From NCBI GenBank assembly GCA_965220055.1, contig CBDCPE010000004.1, forward strand, positions 3,410,001-3,474,000: a DNA stretch of 64,000 nucleotides, given 5' to 3'. The stretch comes from Bin87 sp965220055 (GTDB lineage Bacteria; Chloroflexota; Dehalococcoidia; Lucifugimonadales; UBA3495). The notes beneath the pieces are model-generated. The model was not told the origin of the DNA and ran no database searches. It was given only the letters and a program-made list of their open reading frames with translations. The stretch's first letter is position 1; each line of letters begins with the position of its first letter. The translations under genes were made by a program, and so were the position numbers. Positions 18,535 through 27,546 of the stretch are shown in pieces.

Positions 18535-18905
18535 GGCTTCACCAGTTGGCAATTCGCCAGGATGTCATAGCTGTCGTAGGGCCACCAGGTGTAGTGGGAA
18601 CTGCCGCCGGTCTTCTTGATGCGCCCTGCACCCGCGGTCAGGATTACCAGACAGGGGATCAGGTTTCGGAGGTTGCGTCGTATGGTTTGCCTTTCTGCGT
18701 CGCTGAGGTTGGTGAACACGGACACGCCGCGCGCCCTGCACTCGGAAACGTTGAACTGTGCAGTGGGTTTTTCAGCCCGCTGGGAGCGGAAATCGTCGTT
18801 GATGGGCGGAATGTTGCGTACCAGGCGGTAAACGAGGTGCGGAGAGGTGATTTCCTCCGCTTCGTCGGGTGGGCAATCGTCGGGGAGAGGTTCACGAAAG
18901 GTCAT
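18531..18905 (-). CDS. Uncharacterised protein A1, coupled to 17920
   Basis: 124 residues starting MTFREPLPDDCPPDEAEEIT. Contains LSDAERQTIRRNLRNLIPCL, a helix-rich segment that could be DNA- or RNA-facing, and ends TWWPYDSYDILANCQLVKP. The final ATGA overlap couples it to B1. A remnant of a relative precedes B2 at 17390, so the two genes were duplicated together. No named family. Confidence 0.65.
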   Translation of the reverse strand: MTFREPLPDDCPPDEAEEITSPHLVYRLVRNIPPINDDFRSQRAEKPTAQFNVSECRARGVSVFTNLSDAERQTIRRNLRNLIPCLVILTAGAGRIKKTGGSSHYTWWPYDSYDILANCQLVKP

Positions 18906-19018
18906 GGTCGTGTTCGGATTCTTGCTGGCTTCAGTGTAGCCCGTGGCTTTGGACGCCGTCCAGCGGATGCGGGTACCGCCTTCAGAGATGCCGGTGTCCG
19001 TTCATGTAGGTCTGAAAA

Positions 19019-19110
19019 GAAATTCGGGGCATCCGGTGCCAGTAACGACGCCGTCCGCCCCGTCGTCGGTGGCGGCCGGTTTCGCCGTTGGTCAGCGACT
19101 TCGACATTGT
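19019..19110. repeat. Dispersed hairpin repeat
   Basis: TTCGGGGCATCCGGTGCCAG, GTCCGCCCCGTCGTCGGTGG and GGCGGCC stem followed by TCAGCGAC, upstream of gene A1. Confidence 0.7.
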
Positions 19111-19263
19111 GTCAGTGGCGGGTAAATTCGCGCTACCGACTGTTGTCGTCAATTTGAGAGGGGTGGAATTCTCGCTTCGCGACGGCGATGTCCAATTCGC
19201 GACGGGGCGAGGCAGCCTAGGTCGGTGCGGGGGATGGTCGCGGTAGTGCTCTTGATCTTCAGG

Positions 19264-20175
19264 TCATCCTGCTCGTAAGAAACCCCAAACGCCTTCTTCG
19301 TTACTGAACGATTGCCCTGTCACGATCTCGAATTGTTCGGGGCTTGGTATATATTGACGAAATGCTTTAGCATCCACTGTACGTCCTTGGTCAAACACCT
19401 TGGTTATTTCCTTGACCAAGTACGCAAGCGCTTGCGGCGCATTTATGACGAGGTAACCGTTTGCTTCTATAGCCGACCAAACGAGGGAATTTCCACCACT
19501 GTCGAAATCATGCTTGCATGGGGCTGCCCCTAATCCTGACGTGGTGATCACGAGATTGGGGCAATACGCTGCTCCTGAGACCTCACATTGAGTGTTCAGC
19601 TTGGTCATTAATGAACGTTCGCTGATCGACATTGCGCCTGCTATTCCGAATCCCCATATCTGGTCTTTACCCGTGCTGTTTTGTTCATATTGGTTGTCTG
19701 GAGTCGCCGCAAAAACTGTTCGGGTACCGTATGACCTGTAGTCGACGCACAAACCTAGCCCAGAATCTTGTGGCCTGCACCATCGGTCGAGCTTCCGGAC
19801 AGACGCGATCTTTTCATTGATGTCATCCGCTTCCCGCGTTCCTATGGTGCTCTTAACTTCCCCAACGGCGATTACTCCTTCGCAGGGGAAGTACGACGTT
19901 TCGTCGTCGTCGTTCAGCACGAAGGAAGGGCAGATGTTGTCTTCGTAGAGGATGATGTCGATCTGTTTTGACGTGTTACCTTGGGTGTCAACAACGAAGC
20001 CTGAACCGATGCCGATGCCGCTGGGCAAGAGTTGTCGGAGTCTGTTGCGTACTGCTTTCTCCCGACTGCGGCCGATGTTGACCGGCGTGGTCGCGAGAGC
20101 GCCTTGGGCGAAAGCAAGGATCAGTTCGTTTCCAAGGCTCGTGTAATAATCGGCTATGTTGAAGGCTTTGGTCAT
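19264..20175 (-). CDS. DUF6602 nuclease-like protein
   Basis: 303 residues from ATG 20175 (GGGGG ten bases upstream). RNRLRQLLPSGIGIGSGFVV, QIDIILYED (71-79) and VGEVKST (104-110) fit the DUF6602 family and give a D...E-V-K arrangement typical of PD-(D/E)XK nuclease folds. A weakly conserved C-terminal half (HDFDSGGNSLVWSAIEANGY) follows. Its position beside an R-M pair suggests a defence or restriction role, but no activity is known to me for the family. Confidence 0.7.
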   Translation of the reverse strand: MTKAFNIADYYTSLGNELILAFAQGALATTPVNIGRSREKAVRNRLRQLLPSGIGIGSGFVVDTQGNTSKQIDIILYEDNICPSFVLNDDDETSYFPCEGVIAVGEVKSTIGTREADDINEKIASVRKLDRWCRPQDSGLGLCVDYRSYGTRTVFAATPDNQYEQNSTGKDQIWGFGIAGAMSISERSLMTKLNTQCEVSGAAYCPNLVITTSGLGAAPCKHDFDSGGNSLVWSAIEANGYLVINAPQALAYLVKEITKVFDQGRTVDAKAFRQYIPSPEQFEIVTGQSFSNEEGVWGFLRAG

Positions 20176-20412
20176 TCTTTCGGTGCCCCCGAGGGTTCCG
20201 CGTTCGAGGTTGACTAGCGTTGTGGTTCGGCTTCCTGGTCGATTGTTGGCCACTACTCGGCCTATACCGTCTCGCGCTCGCCGGTGGTCGAGCCCAGCAC
20301 GTCGAATTGCATAGCGTGGGCTCGACAACTTAGCGTCATTGGTGCCACATCGGAAGGAAGAGGAACAGCCAGATAGGTTCTGTCAGTGCGCATCGCGTTG
20401 ATGGCATCGGAG

Positions 20413-21504
20413 TTAGAGCCCCATCAAGTCCGACAGTTTGGATGGCTCGGACCTGTCTTGGCTGTCTTGCATGAGAAGGATCTGTTCCGGTTCGGACATG
20501 AACCATGCGAAGGATTTCCAGGAGAGTCCGCTCACCGACTGTCGGAACGCCTGGCTGTCGCGGTCGGCGAATGCCGATACGAAGGCCACTTGGTCTTCGG
20601 ACAGTCCGGCGTCTGTCACCATTTTCAGGAGGTCCTGCCGCCTGCTTTCCGTGACCGCGCCTGCGGTTGCCACTACCTCTACGAACACAAACATCGTTTT
20701 AGGGAGCCCCACATCGGCCAAGATGATGTCTGGGAGGATCTGGTCTGGCTTAATGTTCAGGCCAATGGCCTGCGCCAATTGGTCGTCCTGCTCCACCACT
20801 TTGGTTCCACTTTGGCTCAGCCACACAAGGCTTGGACGTGTCAAGAAACGAGGGACGAATCTCTCCAAGACCGCCTTCGAAATCACCGAGCTGGGTCCCG
20901 GATCCAAGTTGCGTATTTCGCCGTTGGGCAAGCGTACTGGAACCTGTTGGTCTAGGGCGACTGCGCCCCCACGTATGATGGCAATGCGGGCAAGGGCATC
21001 TGCCGACAGGTTCCCCTCCTGCCAACGAGTGATCGCGTCGGTTAGCTCGTCCCCTGTAAGTTGCGGATTGAACAGGGCTGCGAAATCGTTACTCAGAGCG
21101 TAGCGCGGTCTGGGGGACGTGGTGGCGAGGCCCTGCCTCTCTACAACTGCGCCGGTTCGAACCAGCCCGTCTCTCAGGGTTTCGTCCCGTATTGGCTCAC
21201 GGGTGTTGACTGCGTACCAACGCCCTTGGATGACTCCCGTGGAACTTTGCATTGACAGTTGCAGCCAGGCCTCTCGGTCCCTTTGGGCGGTAGCCGCAGC
21301 TTGTGCGTCGGTCATGCGCCCGACTTGGTCTGGGCGTATCCACCGGTCGTTTCTCGCAACGGCACCCACGTACAGCATGACGAACACGGTCTTCGCCGCC
21401 ATTTCTCGAGTCATGACGTTGCGGTTGGGTATTCCCTCGGGGAATATCCTTTGAAGCCGTTCATGCACCGTGGTGACCGGCGGCAGGGGTGGCAAAGCAG
21501 TCAT
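20413..21504 (-). CDS. Type II restriction endonuclease, BsuBI/PstI family
   Basis: 363 residues from ATG 21504, which overlaps the methyltransferase stop (ATGA). The N-terminal helical domain holds MTREMAAKTVFVMLYVGAV; the C-terminal catalytic domain holds PDIILADVG, FVFVEVVATAGAV and EDQVAFVSAFADRD, then SWKSFAWFMSEPEQILLM, all recognisable from BsuBI/PstI-type enzymes. Known members cut CTGCAG; recognition here is inference. Length is normal and no lesion is seen, so the system looks intact. Confidence 0.9.
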   Translation of the reverse strand: MTALPPLPPVTTVHERLQRIFPEGIPNRNVMTREMAAKTVFVMLYVGAVARNDRWIRPDQVGRMTDAQAAATAQRDREAWLQLSMQSSTGVIQGRWYAVNTREPIRDETLRDGLVRTGAVVERQGLATTSPRPRYALSNDFAALFNPQLTGDELTDAITRWQEGNLSADALARIAIIRGGAVALDQQVPVRLPNGEIRNLDPGPSSVISKAVLERFVPRFLTRPSLVWLSQSGTKVVEQDDQLAQAIGLNIKPDQILPDIILADVGLPKTMFVFVEVVATAGAVTESRRQDLLKMVTDAGLSEDQVAFVSAFADRDSQAFRQSVSGLSWKSFAWFMSEPEQILLMQDSQDRSEPSKLSDLMGL

Positions 21505-23336
21505 CGTATTGACCCACCGTAAAGGCGTTCCACTTCGCGTTCGATGTCTACCTGAATGGCCTGCTCGTTGACTAGCTTTTCCAAACGGGTGGTTGCCCGC
21601 GGTGATGGCAATGGCAGCGCTTCCAGTTCGTAGGCCGACACTGCGACGCTGCCGTTGATGCAACGGAAGACTTGGTCCACCACATTGCTGTTGAGGAGGG
21701 CAGTCAAGACCGGCAGCGACACCGAGGGTGCATCGTTTTTGGGCTTGATGATGTTCAGGTGGTTCTCGACCACCACTCCGTCGTAATGGGCTACGAAGTC
21801 CGCAGGCAACTCCGCAGCGATCAGGCGCCGATTTTGTTCCTTGGCAGTGGTCCTCTGCAACAGTATGCAAGGAGCCTTGGTGACCAGCCATTGCTGGCTG
21901 GCTTTCGGCCGGAAGTACGGCTCATGGTGCTTTTTCTCGGCTCTGAAGTCGAATACTCCATTGGGTCGTACTGCCTCCGCCCATATCAAGGGGTGGTGTC
22001 CCTCGGCTGGGCCTGATCGAAGGTCATTCTTGTGCCGGTTCCACACCAGCGGCCCAGTTTTCACGCCGTAGCCGTAGTCAGCAAGACGGTGGGGTAGATT
22101 CCCCAGACGGTTGACCAGCGTACTCTGGTCTGGTGAGCGGGGTATGAGCCAAGGCTCTTCTGCATTCTCGGGGAGTTGGAAAGTGCCGGCGTTGGTTGTC
22201 TCGACGGTACCGTCAGGCCTAACTGATGTGAACCTGACCTCGCGGGAACGGAGGAATCCAGTGCCGCGCTGGTACACCGTCAGTGCGGTCTCCTGCAGAA
22301 CGTCTGCGAAGACACCCTTCCTGGCCGTGATGAAGTCAATACTGACTGGTGGAGCTTCTCTGCCCAGCAGTCCGCGCAGTGATTTGAAGTATGCTCCGGC
22401 GAGAAAACTGGTCGGGGTCACGTATGCGACCATGCCATCCGGTTTGGCTAGGCGCAGTCCCAGGTCGGTGAACAGGCCGTACAGGTTGGCGTGTCCGAAC
22501 AGGCTACGGTCGAATTTCTGTCGCAGGTCGGGCGGCAGTTTCGTGCGGCCGTACGGAGGGTTACCGACCACCAAGTCGAATTGTTTTCCGTCGGGTTCAA
22601 TCTCGAGAGCGTTGCCCACCTGGACTACTTGCCGCAGGGTCCGTCCGGCTTCAACGCTCACTTCCACTAGGGTCGCTTCCAAGAACACTTGGGACATCCA
22701 CGCGGCGAAAGGGTCCAGCTCAAAACCATGGAGGCGGCACTCCAACTCTTCCAACGCAGTTTCGGCGTCGCAGGAATCGAGGTTTTCCAACATACGCTGG
22801 GCCACTGGTGCTAGGAATGCTCCGCCGCCACAGGCGGGATCTAGGACTTGGCTGGTCTTCCAGTTCGTGCCTGCTTCCGTGGCCATGTCCAGCAGGCGCT
22901 CAGCTAATGCTGGGGGAGTGTAATACGCTCCCAGCGTGGCACGTAGCTGATCTGGCATCATTCCTGTGTAAAGGGCACCAAGGCCGTGACTGGCGCTGGG
23001 GCCGTCCAAGTCAGCCGCTCGTTCGCCTGCTGCTACCGCCAGTTCTTCGGCTTGGGTCGGCATTTCAGCGAGGATTACCTCAGGTGGCAAAGGTGGCAAC
23101 TGAGGTCGTCCGGTGCCATCGCTGTGCGCTGCCCTCAGTCTTTTCCAATAGACTTGGATCGCACGAAACGTCACCGTGCGGGCATCGGCAAGGGTATCTT
23201 GGGTTCCTATTGGCGCGGTCAAGCTCAGGCTGCTCACCGTCGCGTCCGCCGAGACGTACGCTGCGGTTCTAGTTTTGTCGGTGGTGTCCCGCACGACTTC
23301 CGCCAAGGCGTTTCCCTCGCTTGCTGGGTGCCACAC
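21501..23336 (-). CDS. N6-adenine DNA methyltransferase of the R-M pair
   Basis: About 611 residues. AYYTPPALAERL (137-148) and DPACGGGAFLAP (166-177) form the SAM-binding region; VVGNPPYGR (NPPY at 259-262) is the catalytic motif IV of N6-adenine methyltransferases. The long C-terminal part is the probable target-recognition region. The start (GTG 23336) is uncertain; a later start is possible before residue 90. It protects host DNA against the endonuclease encoded immediately downstream with an ATGA overlap. Confidence 0.9.
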   Translation of the reverse strand: MWHPASEGNALAEVVRDTTDKTRTAAYVSADATVSSLSLTAPIGTQDTLADARTVTFRAIQVYWKRLRAAHSDGTGRPQLPPLPPEVILAEMPTQAEELAVAAGERAADLDGPSASHGLGALYTGMMPDQLRATLGAYYTPPALAERLLDMATEAGTNWKTSQVLDPACGGGAFLAPVAQRMLENLDSCDAETALEELECRLHGFELDPFAAWMSQVFLEATLVEVSVEAGRTLRQVVQVGNALEIEPDGKQFDLVVGNPPYGRTKLPPDLRQKFDRSLFGHANLYGLFTDLGLRLAKPDGMVAYVTPTSFLAGAYFKSLRGLLGREAPPVSIDFITARKGVFADVLQETALTVYQRGTGFLRSREVRFTSVRPDGTVETTNAGTFQLPENAEEPWLIPRSPDQSTLVNRLGNLPHRLADYGYGVKTGPLVWNRHKNDLRSGPAEGHHPLIWAEAVRPNGVFDFRAEKKHHEPYFRPKASQQWLVTKAPCILLQRTTAKEQNRRLIAAELPADFVAHYDGVVVENHLNIIKPKNDAPSVSLPVLTALLNSNVVDQVFRCINGSVAVSAYELEALPLPSPRATTRLEKLVNEQAIQVDIEREVERLYGGSIR

Positions 23337-23458
23337 GATCCCGTGCGTGGTATCCGGGTTTCGGTGAAGGTGTCGGGTATCTTAACATGGCGGTCCGTTG
23401 GGGGAAAAGGTGGACCGGCATTACTGAGACGTTTGGGATGGAGGTGCTTGTATAACTT

Positions 23459-23737
23459 TTACTCGGCAGCCTCGTCGGCGTACTGTCCGTAACCGAGGCC
23501 GCGCACGTGAGGCTCCTGGTGCAACAGTTGGCGCGGGACGGTAAATTCGGCGTCGTCCCAGTCCGTGGCGTCTGCGACGGATTCGTCCCAAAGGGGGCGC
23601 ACCCCGCACTCGCCGTCACGGTATTGCGGGACGTTCATGTCCTTGGTGCGCTCCGAGCAGTCGGCTAGGGTGTCGTGGATGCGTTCGTCTTCGACGTCGG
23701 GGATGAGGGGTTCGAGCCCATGAACGCGCTGCCGCAC
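23459..23737 (-). CDS. Small acidic protein, unknown
   Basis: 92 residues from GTG; contains DWDDAEFTVPRQLLHQEPHV. The frame opens after a stop only 60 bases further up and no ribosome site is clear, so it may be the end of a larger lost gene. It precedes the R-M pair in the same direction; a small control protein is conceivable but no HTH is visible. Confidence 0.4.
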   Translation of the reverse strand: MRQRVHGLEPLIPDVEDERIHDTLADCSERTKDMNVPQYRDGECGVRPLWDESVADATDWDDAEFTVPRQLLHQEPHVRGLGYGQYADEAAE

Positions 23738-23835
23738 GCATTGTTCATGGTCGGGTACGCCTGCTTGGCGGACAGCGGAGTCTCTGCCGGTGTCGCGTCA
23801 GGAGAACCGGGCGGCCTCGGTGAGAATACCATTCG

Positions 23836-24891
23836 TCAGGGCTCTTGAGCTCGGTGGAGTCTGCCATCAAAGTAATCGGCTGGGTGGCGCTCACTGGTTT
23901 GCTGGTTGATCCATTCGCCGGTTGCTGGGTCTGGGGCGTACGTTGAAGAAGTCATTGTCACCGTAATCGCGTCGTTGAGATCCTCACTCACGCCGATTCC
24001 TCGCGACCTCCAGAATTCGGCCAAGTACTCGGGAAACCCTTCAGGCGATTCCAGAGGGAAGCACAACTCAGTCAGCTGGGCTCCTGCCGTCGTCAGGTAC
24101 GCCGGCCCGAAGGGAACCGGAGATTCGGCTGTCAGGATCAAAAACCCTCTGGAATGGCCGAAGGTCATTTTCCCAGGGCCCTTCTGGTACCCTTGCGGCG
24201 CAACTTTTACCAAGCCTAGGCTCTCCAAGTGGACCAAGGCTTCGAAGTCAGTGCCTTTTGCGGAGTACATTTCATTTTGAGGATCGAGCACCACGAGGAC
24301 GGGCGGGTCTGGTGCGGTGTTGAACCGTGACCTCGGAGGTGGTGGCGCACCTTGTACCGTGAATGGAAAGGTTCGCATTTGGATCAAACGGAAGTCGCTC
24401 AGCGCTCTGAAAAGCTTCGCGTCATTTGGTTCTAGGTCAGCCAGCACGTTCACGGCTTTCTTTGATTTAGAACCTGGGGAGTTCACTTCGCTGGCGAGCA
24501 GTTGCGCAAACATCAACGCCACCTCTTCGTCCTCTGGAGGAACTAGGCGCGCTTTATCTCTCCAGTTTGCGTTCCAGCCATCGGAAACCAGCGACGGATC
24601 TGCGTCTTCATTCAGCATGGGCGAAGCTTTCGACAGTATGTTCGCCAAGTTGACAACCGACATTTTGCCGCCGCAGGTGGCTAGCATGTCGTAGACGTCT
24701 GGGGACATCTGGTCGTCTACTATCAAGTCGCTCAGAAGTTGTGCTAGGGCGTTCTGCACCTTGTTTTGGGCTTCAGCCTCTGTGTTGCGTCTGGCGTTCC
24801 AAGGGGCGAGCACCGCGGCAAGCAGTTTCATGCCTGGGTTTGAAATCTTCGCGATTTCGGTTCCCAGTTTCTGAATCTCGTTGGGTTCCAT
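23836..24891 (-). CDS. DUF2806-family protein
   Basis: 351 residues from ATG 24891 (MEPNEIQKLG). The DUF2806 signature is visible: VALMFAQLLASEVNSPGSKS followed by KAVNVLADLEPNDAKLFRAL, then a C-terminal domain (PVPFGPAYLTTAGAQLTELC). Members are cytoplasmic proteins of unknown function often found in variable islands. The frame extends upstream to 24999 but the extension is basic and unlike the family start. Confidence 0.75.
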   Translation of the reverse strand: MEPNEIQKLGTEIAKISNPGMKLLAAVLAPWNARRNTEAEAQNKVQNALAQLLSDLIVDDQMSPDVYDMLATCGGKMSVVNLANILSKASPMLNEDADPSLVSDGWNANWRDKARLVPPEDEEVALMFAQLLASEVNSPGSKSKKAVNVLADLEPNDAKLFRALSDFRLIQMRTFPFTVQGAPPPPRSRFNTAPDPPVLVVLDPQNEMYSAKGTDFEALVHLESLGLVKVAPQGYQKGPGKMTFGHSRGFLILTAESPVPFGPAYLTTAGAQLTELCFPLESPEGFPEYLAEFWRSRGIGVSEDLNDAITVTMTSSTYAPDPATGEWINQQTSERHPADYFDGRLHRAQEP

Positions 24892-24971
24892 GTAAGCACT
24901 CCGGCCGACCCAGATTAGGCGTTGGGGAATGTTCAACCCCAGTCTACGTCCGGCACGGACGTGTGCTTTTT

Positions 24972-25250
24972 TTACTGGGTCCCTGGTTTCAGGATACACC
25001 TTCGGCGTTCGATGTTTGGGACAACGGTGCCCAACGGTCCAAGGTGGAAGAGTTGACGGCGCTTGCCGTACTCGGCTTCAGGCAGGTTCTCAGGCGTTCT
25101 GTGGCCTATGGCGTAGTCGACCGCAGGTCCGCGCATCGTGGCGCTCGGATACTCGTCGTGTACGAGGTCGGCCTTGGGCTGGTAGTCGTCGCCTTTGGTG
25201 GTCGTGGCGGCGGCTTTGCCGAGTCCGCTGATTCGGCGGCCGCAGGACAT
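24972..25250 (-). CDS. Small protein, unknown
   Basis: 92 residues, MSCGRRISGLGKAAATTTKG, with GAGGAG upstream. Contains DLVHDEYPSATMRGPAVDYA. Soluble, no motif. It lies just downstream of the IS630 insertion and of the split gene ending at 26460, so it was probably the next gene of that operon. Confidence 0.5.
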   Translation of the reverse strand: MSCGRRISGLGKAAATTTKGDDYQPKADLVHDEYPSATMRGPAVDYAIGHRTPENLPEAEYGKRRQLFHLGPLGTVVPNIERRRCILKPGTQ

Positions 25251-25293
25251 GCAGGCGCTCCTCGCTCAGTAGTGACTGGCAAGGACGACTGCC

Positions 25294-26462
25294 TAGTGTG
25301 GTGTAACTGAAGTTCATTGTAATAGTATTCGCGATGAGGTATCCTCCGGGTTAGCAGCCCAGAGGAGGATGACCATGGCAATCGGACGACCAATGCCGCC
25401 GCTAATTTTGGATGACGTGGAGCGTGAAACCTTGGAGCGGTGGGTTCGTCGTCCGAAAACGGCGCAAGCTTTGGCGCTGCGGGCCAGAATGATTTTGGGC
25501 TGTGCCGAAGGCCGCAGCAATACCACGGTGGGCACCGACCTGGGAGTGTCCGATGAGACGGTGGGGAAATGGCGTTCCCGGTTCCTGGAACGGAGGCTGG
25601 ACGGACTGTCGGACGAACCGCGCAGCGGACGGCCTCGAGCGGTTACCGATGACGACGTGGAGCGTGTGATTACGCTGACGCTGGAGACCGCGCCCCGGGA
25701 CGCGACCCATTGGAGCACCCGGTCCATGGCCCAGCGCAGCGGGCTGAGCCACAACACGGTCAGCCGCATCTGGCGGGCCTTCGGATTGCAGCCACACCGC
25801 ACGGAGACTTTCAAGTTGTCGTCGGACCCCTTCTTCATCGAGAAGGTCAGGGACGTTGTGGGGCTATACCTGAATCCACCGGATCGGGCGTTGGTCCTGT
25901 GCGTGGACGAGAAGTCCCAGATCCAGGCGTTGGATCGCACCCGTCCGCTATTGCCCATGCGCCCGGGACAAGTGGAACGGCGCACCCATGATTACCTGCG
26001 TCACGGCACCACTTCGCTGTTCGCCGCCTTAGACACCAGGACCGGCAAGGTGATTGGTCGTTGCCACCAACGGCACCGGGCCGTGGAGTTCCGCAAATTC
26101 CTCGATACCATCGAGGCCGAGGTGCCCGCCGACCTCGACGTCCACCTGATCGCGGACAACTACGCCACCCACAAGACGGCGCTGATCCGGAACTGGTTTG
26201 CTAAGCGGCCCCGCTTCCATATGCACTTCACACCCACCAGCGCCTCGTGGCTGAACCTGGTGGAGCGCTGGTTCGGTCTGCTCACCGAAAAGCAGTTGCG
26301 CCGCGGCGTGCATCAGAGCAGCGCCGAACTGGAGACTGCCATCTACCGCTACCTGGACGTCACCAACGAAGACCCCAAACCTTTTGTCTGGACCAAGACC
26401 GCCGACCAAATCCTGGCCAACGTCGCCCACTTTTGCCAGCGAACTTTGAATACAGGACACTA
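25294..26462 (+). mobile_element. IS630-family element, copy 1 (1169 bp)
   Basis: Inverted ends CTAGTGTGGTGTAACTGAAG and CTAGTGTCCTGTATTCAAAG, TA at both ends as expected for IS630. Copy 2 at 57568 differs by only a few bases. Confidence 0.95.
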
Positions 26463-26463
26463 G
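25375..26463 (+). CDS. IS630-family transposase
   Basis: 362 residues. I use ATG 25375 rather than 25369 because GAGGAGG runs into the first ATG. N-terminal HTH (VGTDLGVSDETVGKWRSRF), then the DDE domain: LCVDEKSQIQAL, HLIADNYATHK, SASWLNLVERWF. Complete and in one frame; the stop TAG is part of the element end. Confidence 0.95.
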   Translation: MAIGRPMPPLILDDVERETLERWVRRPKTAQALALRARMILGCAEGRSNTTVGTDLGVSDETVGKWRSRFLERRLDGLSDEPRSGRPRAVTDDDVERVITLTLETAPRDATHWSTRSMAQRSGLSHNTVSRIWRAFGLQPHRTETFKLSSDPFFIEKVRDVVGLYLNPPDRALVLCVDEKSQIQALDRTRPLLPMRPGQVERRTHDYLRHGTTSLFAALDTRTGKVIGRCHQRHRAVEFRKFLDTIEAEVPADLDVHLIADNYATHKTALIRNWFAKRPRFHMHFTPTSASWLNLVERWFGLLTEKQLRRGVHQSSAELETAIYRYLDVTNEDPKPFVWTKTADQILANVAHFCQRTLNTGH

Positions 26464-26736
26464 CAATTTGACGCTGCGAGTGGTTGCCTGCGTTTTTCAC
26501 CGCTTCCGCTTCGGCGGATGGCGCCCGCCCCGGGCACCCCCAGCACCGCCATCGCGGTTTCGATGGCTTCGGGACTGAAGCCAGCCTCCAGCAGGCTCCC
26601 GACGCACTTGGCCATCGCCTCGGGAGTGGGCTCCGGTATTCGATGCTCGACGCCGATCATGTAGTAGGCGTCGGGGTTATGGCCCAAGAGTTTGACCGCA
26701 TACCGCGTGAACGCCGGCGAGTGGCCGTACTCTCTA

Positions 26737-27543
26737 GGCTGTGTTGACATTTCACCGTAACCAAATGAGGGCAGCGGTAAATTGAAGGAAGCCCAGGTAT
26801 CTGGTGTCCAGCTTCTCAAACCGGGAAAATACCCGGCGATAGTGCTTTATCTTGTTGATGAAGCATTCCACCAAGTGACGCTCTCGGTACAGGTAAGCAT
26901 CGTAGGCTTGGGGTTCCTTGCGGTTGGAGCGTGGAGGTATGACCGGACGCAGGCCCCGTTCCAGGATATGCTGACGAAACTCCTGGGAATCATATCCCTT
27001 GTCGGCAATCACGTACTCTCCGGCATAATCGGCGATCAGAGCATCGGCCTGAGTGATGTCATGCTGTTGTCCCCCAGTCAGGATGAACCGCAAGGGATTA
27101 CCCAAGGCATCCACGCTCACGTGGACCTTGGTGCTAAACCCGCCGCGGCTCCGGCCCAGGGCCTGGGCTGCCTGGCCACCTTTTTGGGGGGCGCTCCGGC
27201 GGCGCAGGGATGGGCCCGGACCACGGTGCTGTCGATGATGAGGCATTCCAGATCCGGGTCGGCGGCGAAATGCTGATGCATCAGTTCCCAGATACCCCGG
27301 TCGGCCCAGCGGGCAAACCTTTTGTACACGCTGTTCCAGTTTCCATACTCGGACGGGAGGAGCCGCCACTGGGCACCGGAACGGTTCACCCACAGCACCG
27401 CCTCGATGAAACGCTGGCATTCCGCTTCCTGACCAACGTACAAGTCGGTACGACTGCGCAAGAACTGGAGAATCCTGGTCCACTGATTTGTTGAGAGCCT
27501 AAGTCTTGACATAGTTCTATTATAACCAAATGTCAACAGAACC
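26737..27543 (-). mobile_element. IS5-type element D, copy 1 (807 bp)
   Basis: Ends GGTTCTGTTGACATTT and GGCTGTGTTGACATTT, at a CTAG on both sides (TA counted as the duplication). Its two frames are identical to those of copy 2 at 29008. Confidence 0.9.
26752..27512 (-). CDS. IS5-type transposase D, copy 1, two frames
   Basis: ORF1 (MSRLRLSTNQWTRILQFLRS to LIIDSTVVRAHPC, first Asp) and ORF2 (STKVHVSVDALGNPLRF, VIADKGYDS, ERHLVECFINKIKHY) meet at CCCCCCAAAAAGG, a -1 slippery stretch. The same arrangement occurs in copy 2. Confidence 0.85.
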
Positions 27544-27546
27544 TAG

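Noticed and set aside
4985..19110. Dispersed repeats as integron attC sites with gene cassettes
   Set aside because: Single small genes separated by palindromes suggested it, and GTTGGGC/GTTGGGT ends occur, but no matching RYYYAAC partner is found, genes sit in operons, and no integron integrase is present.
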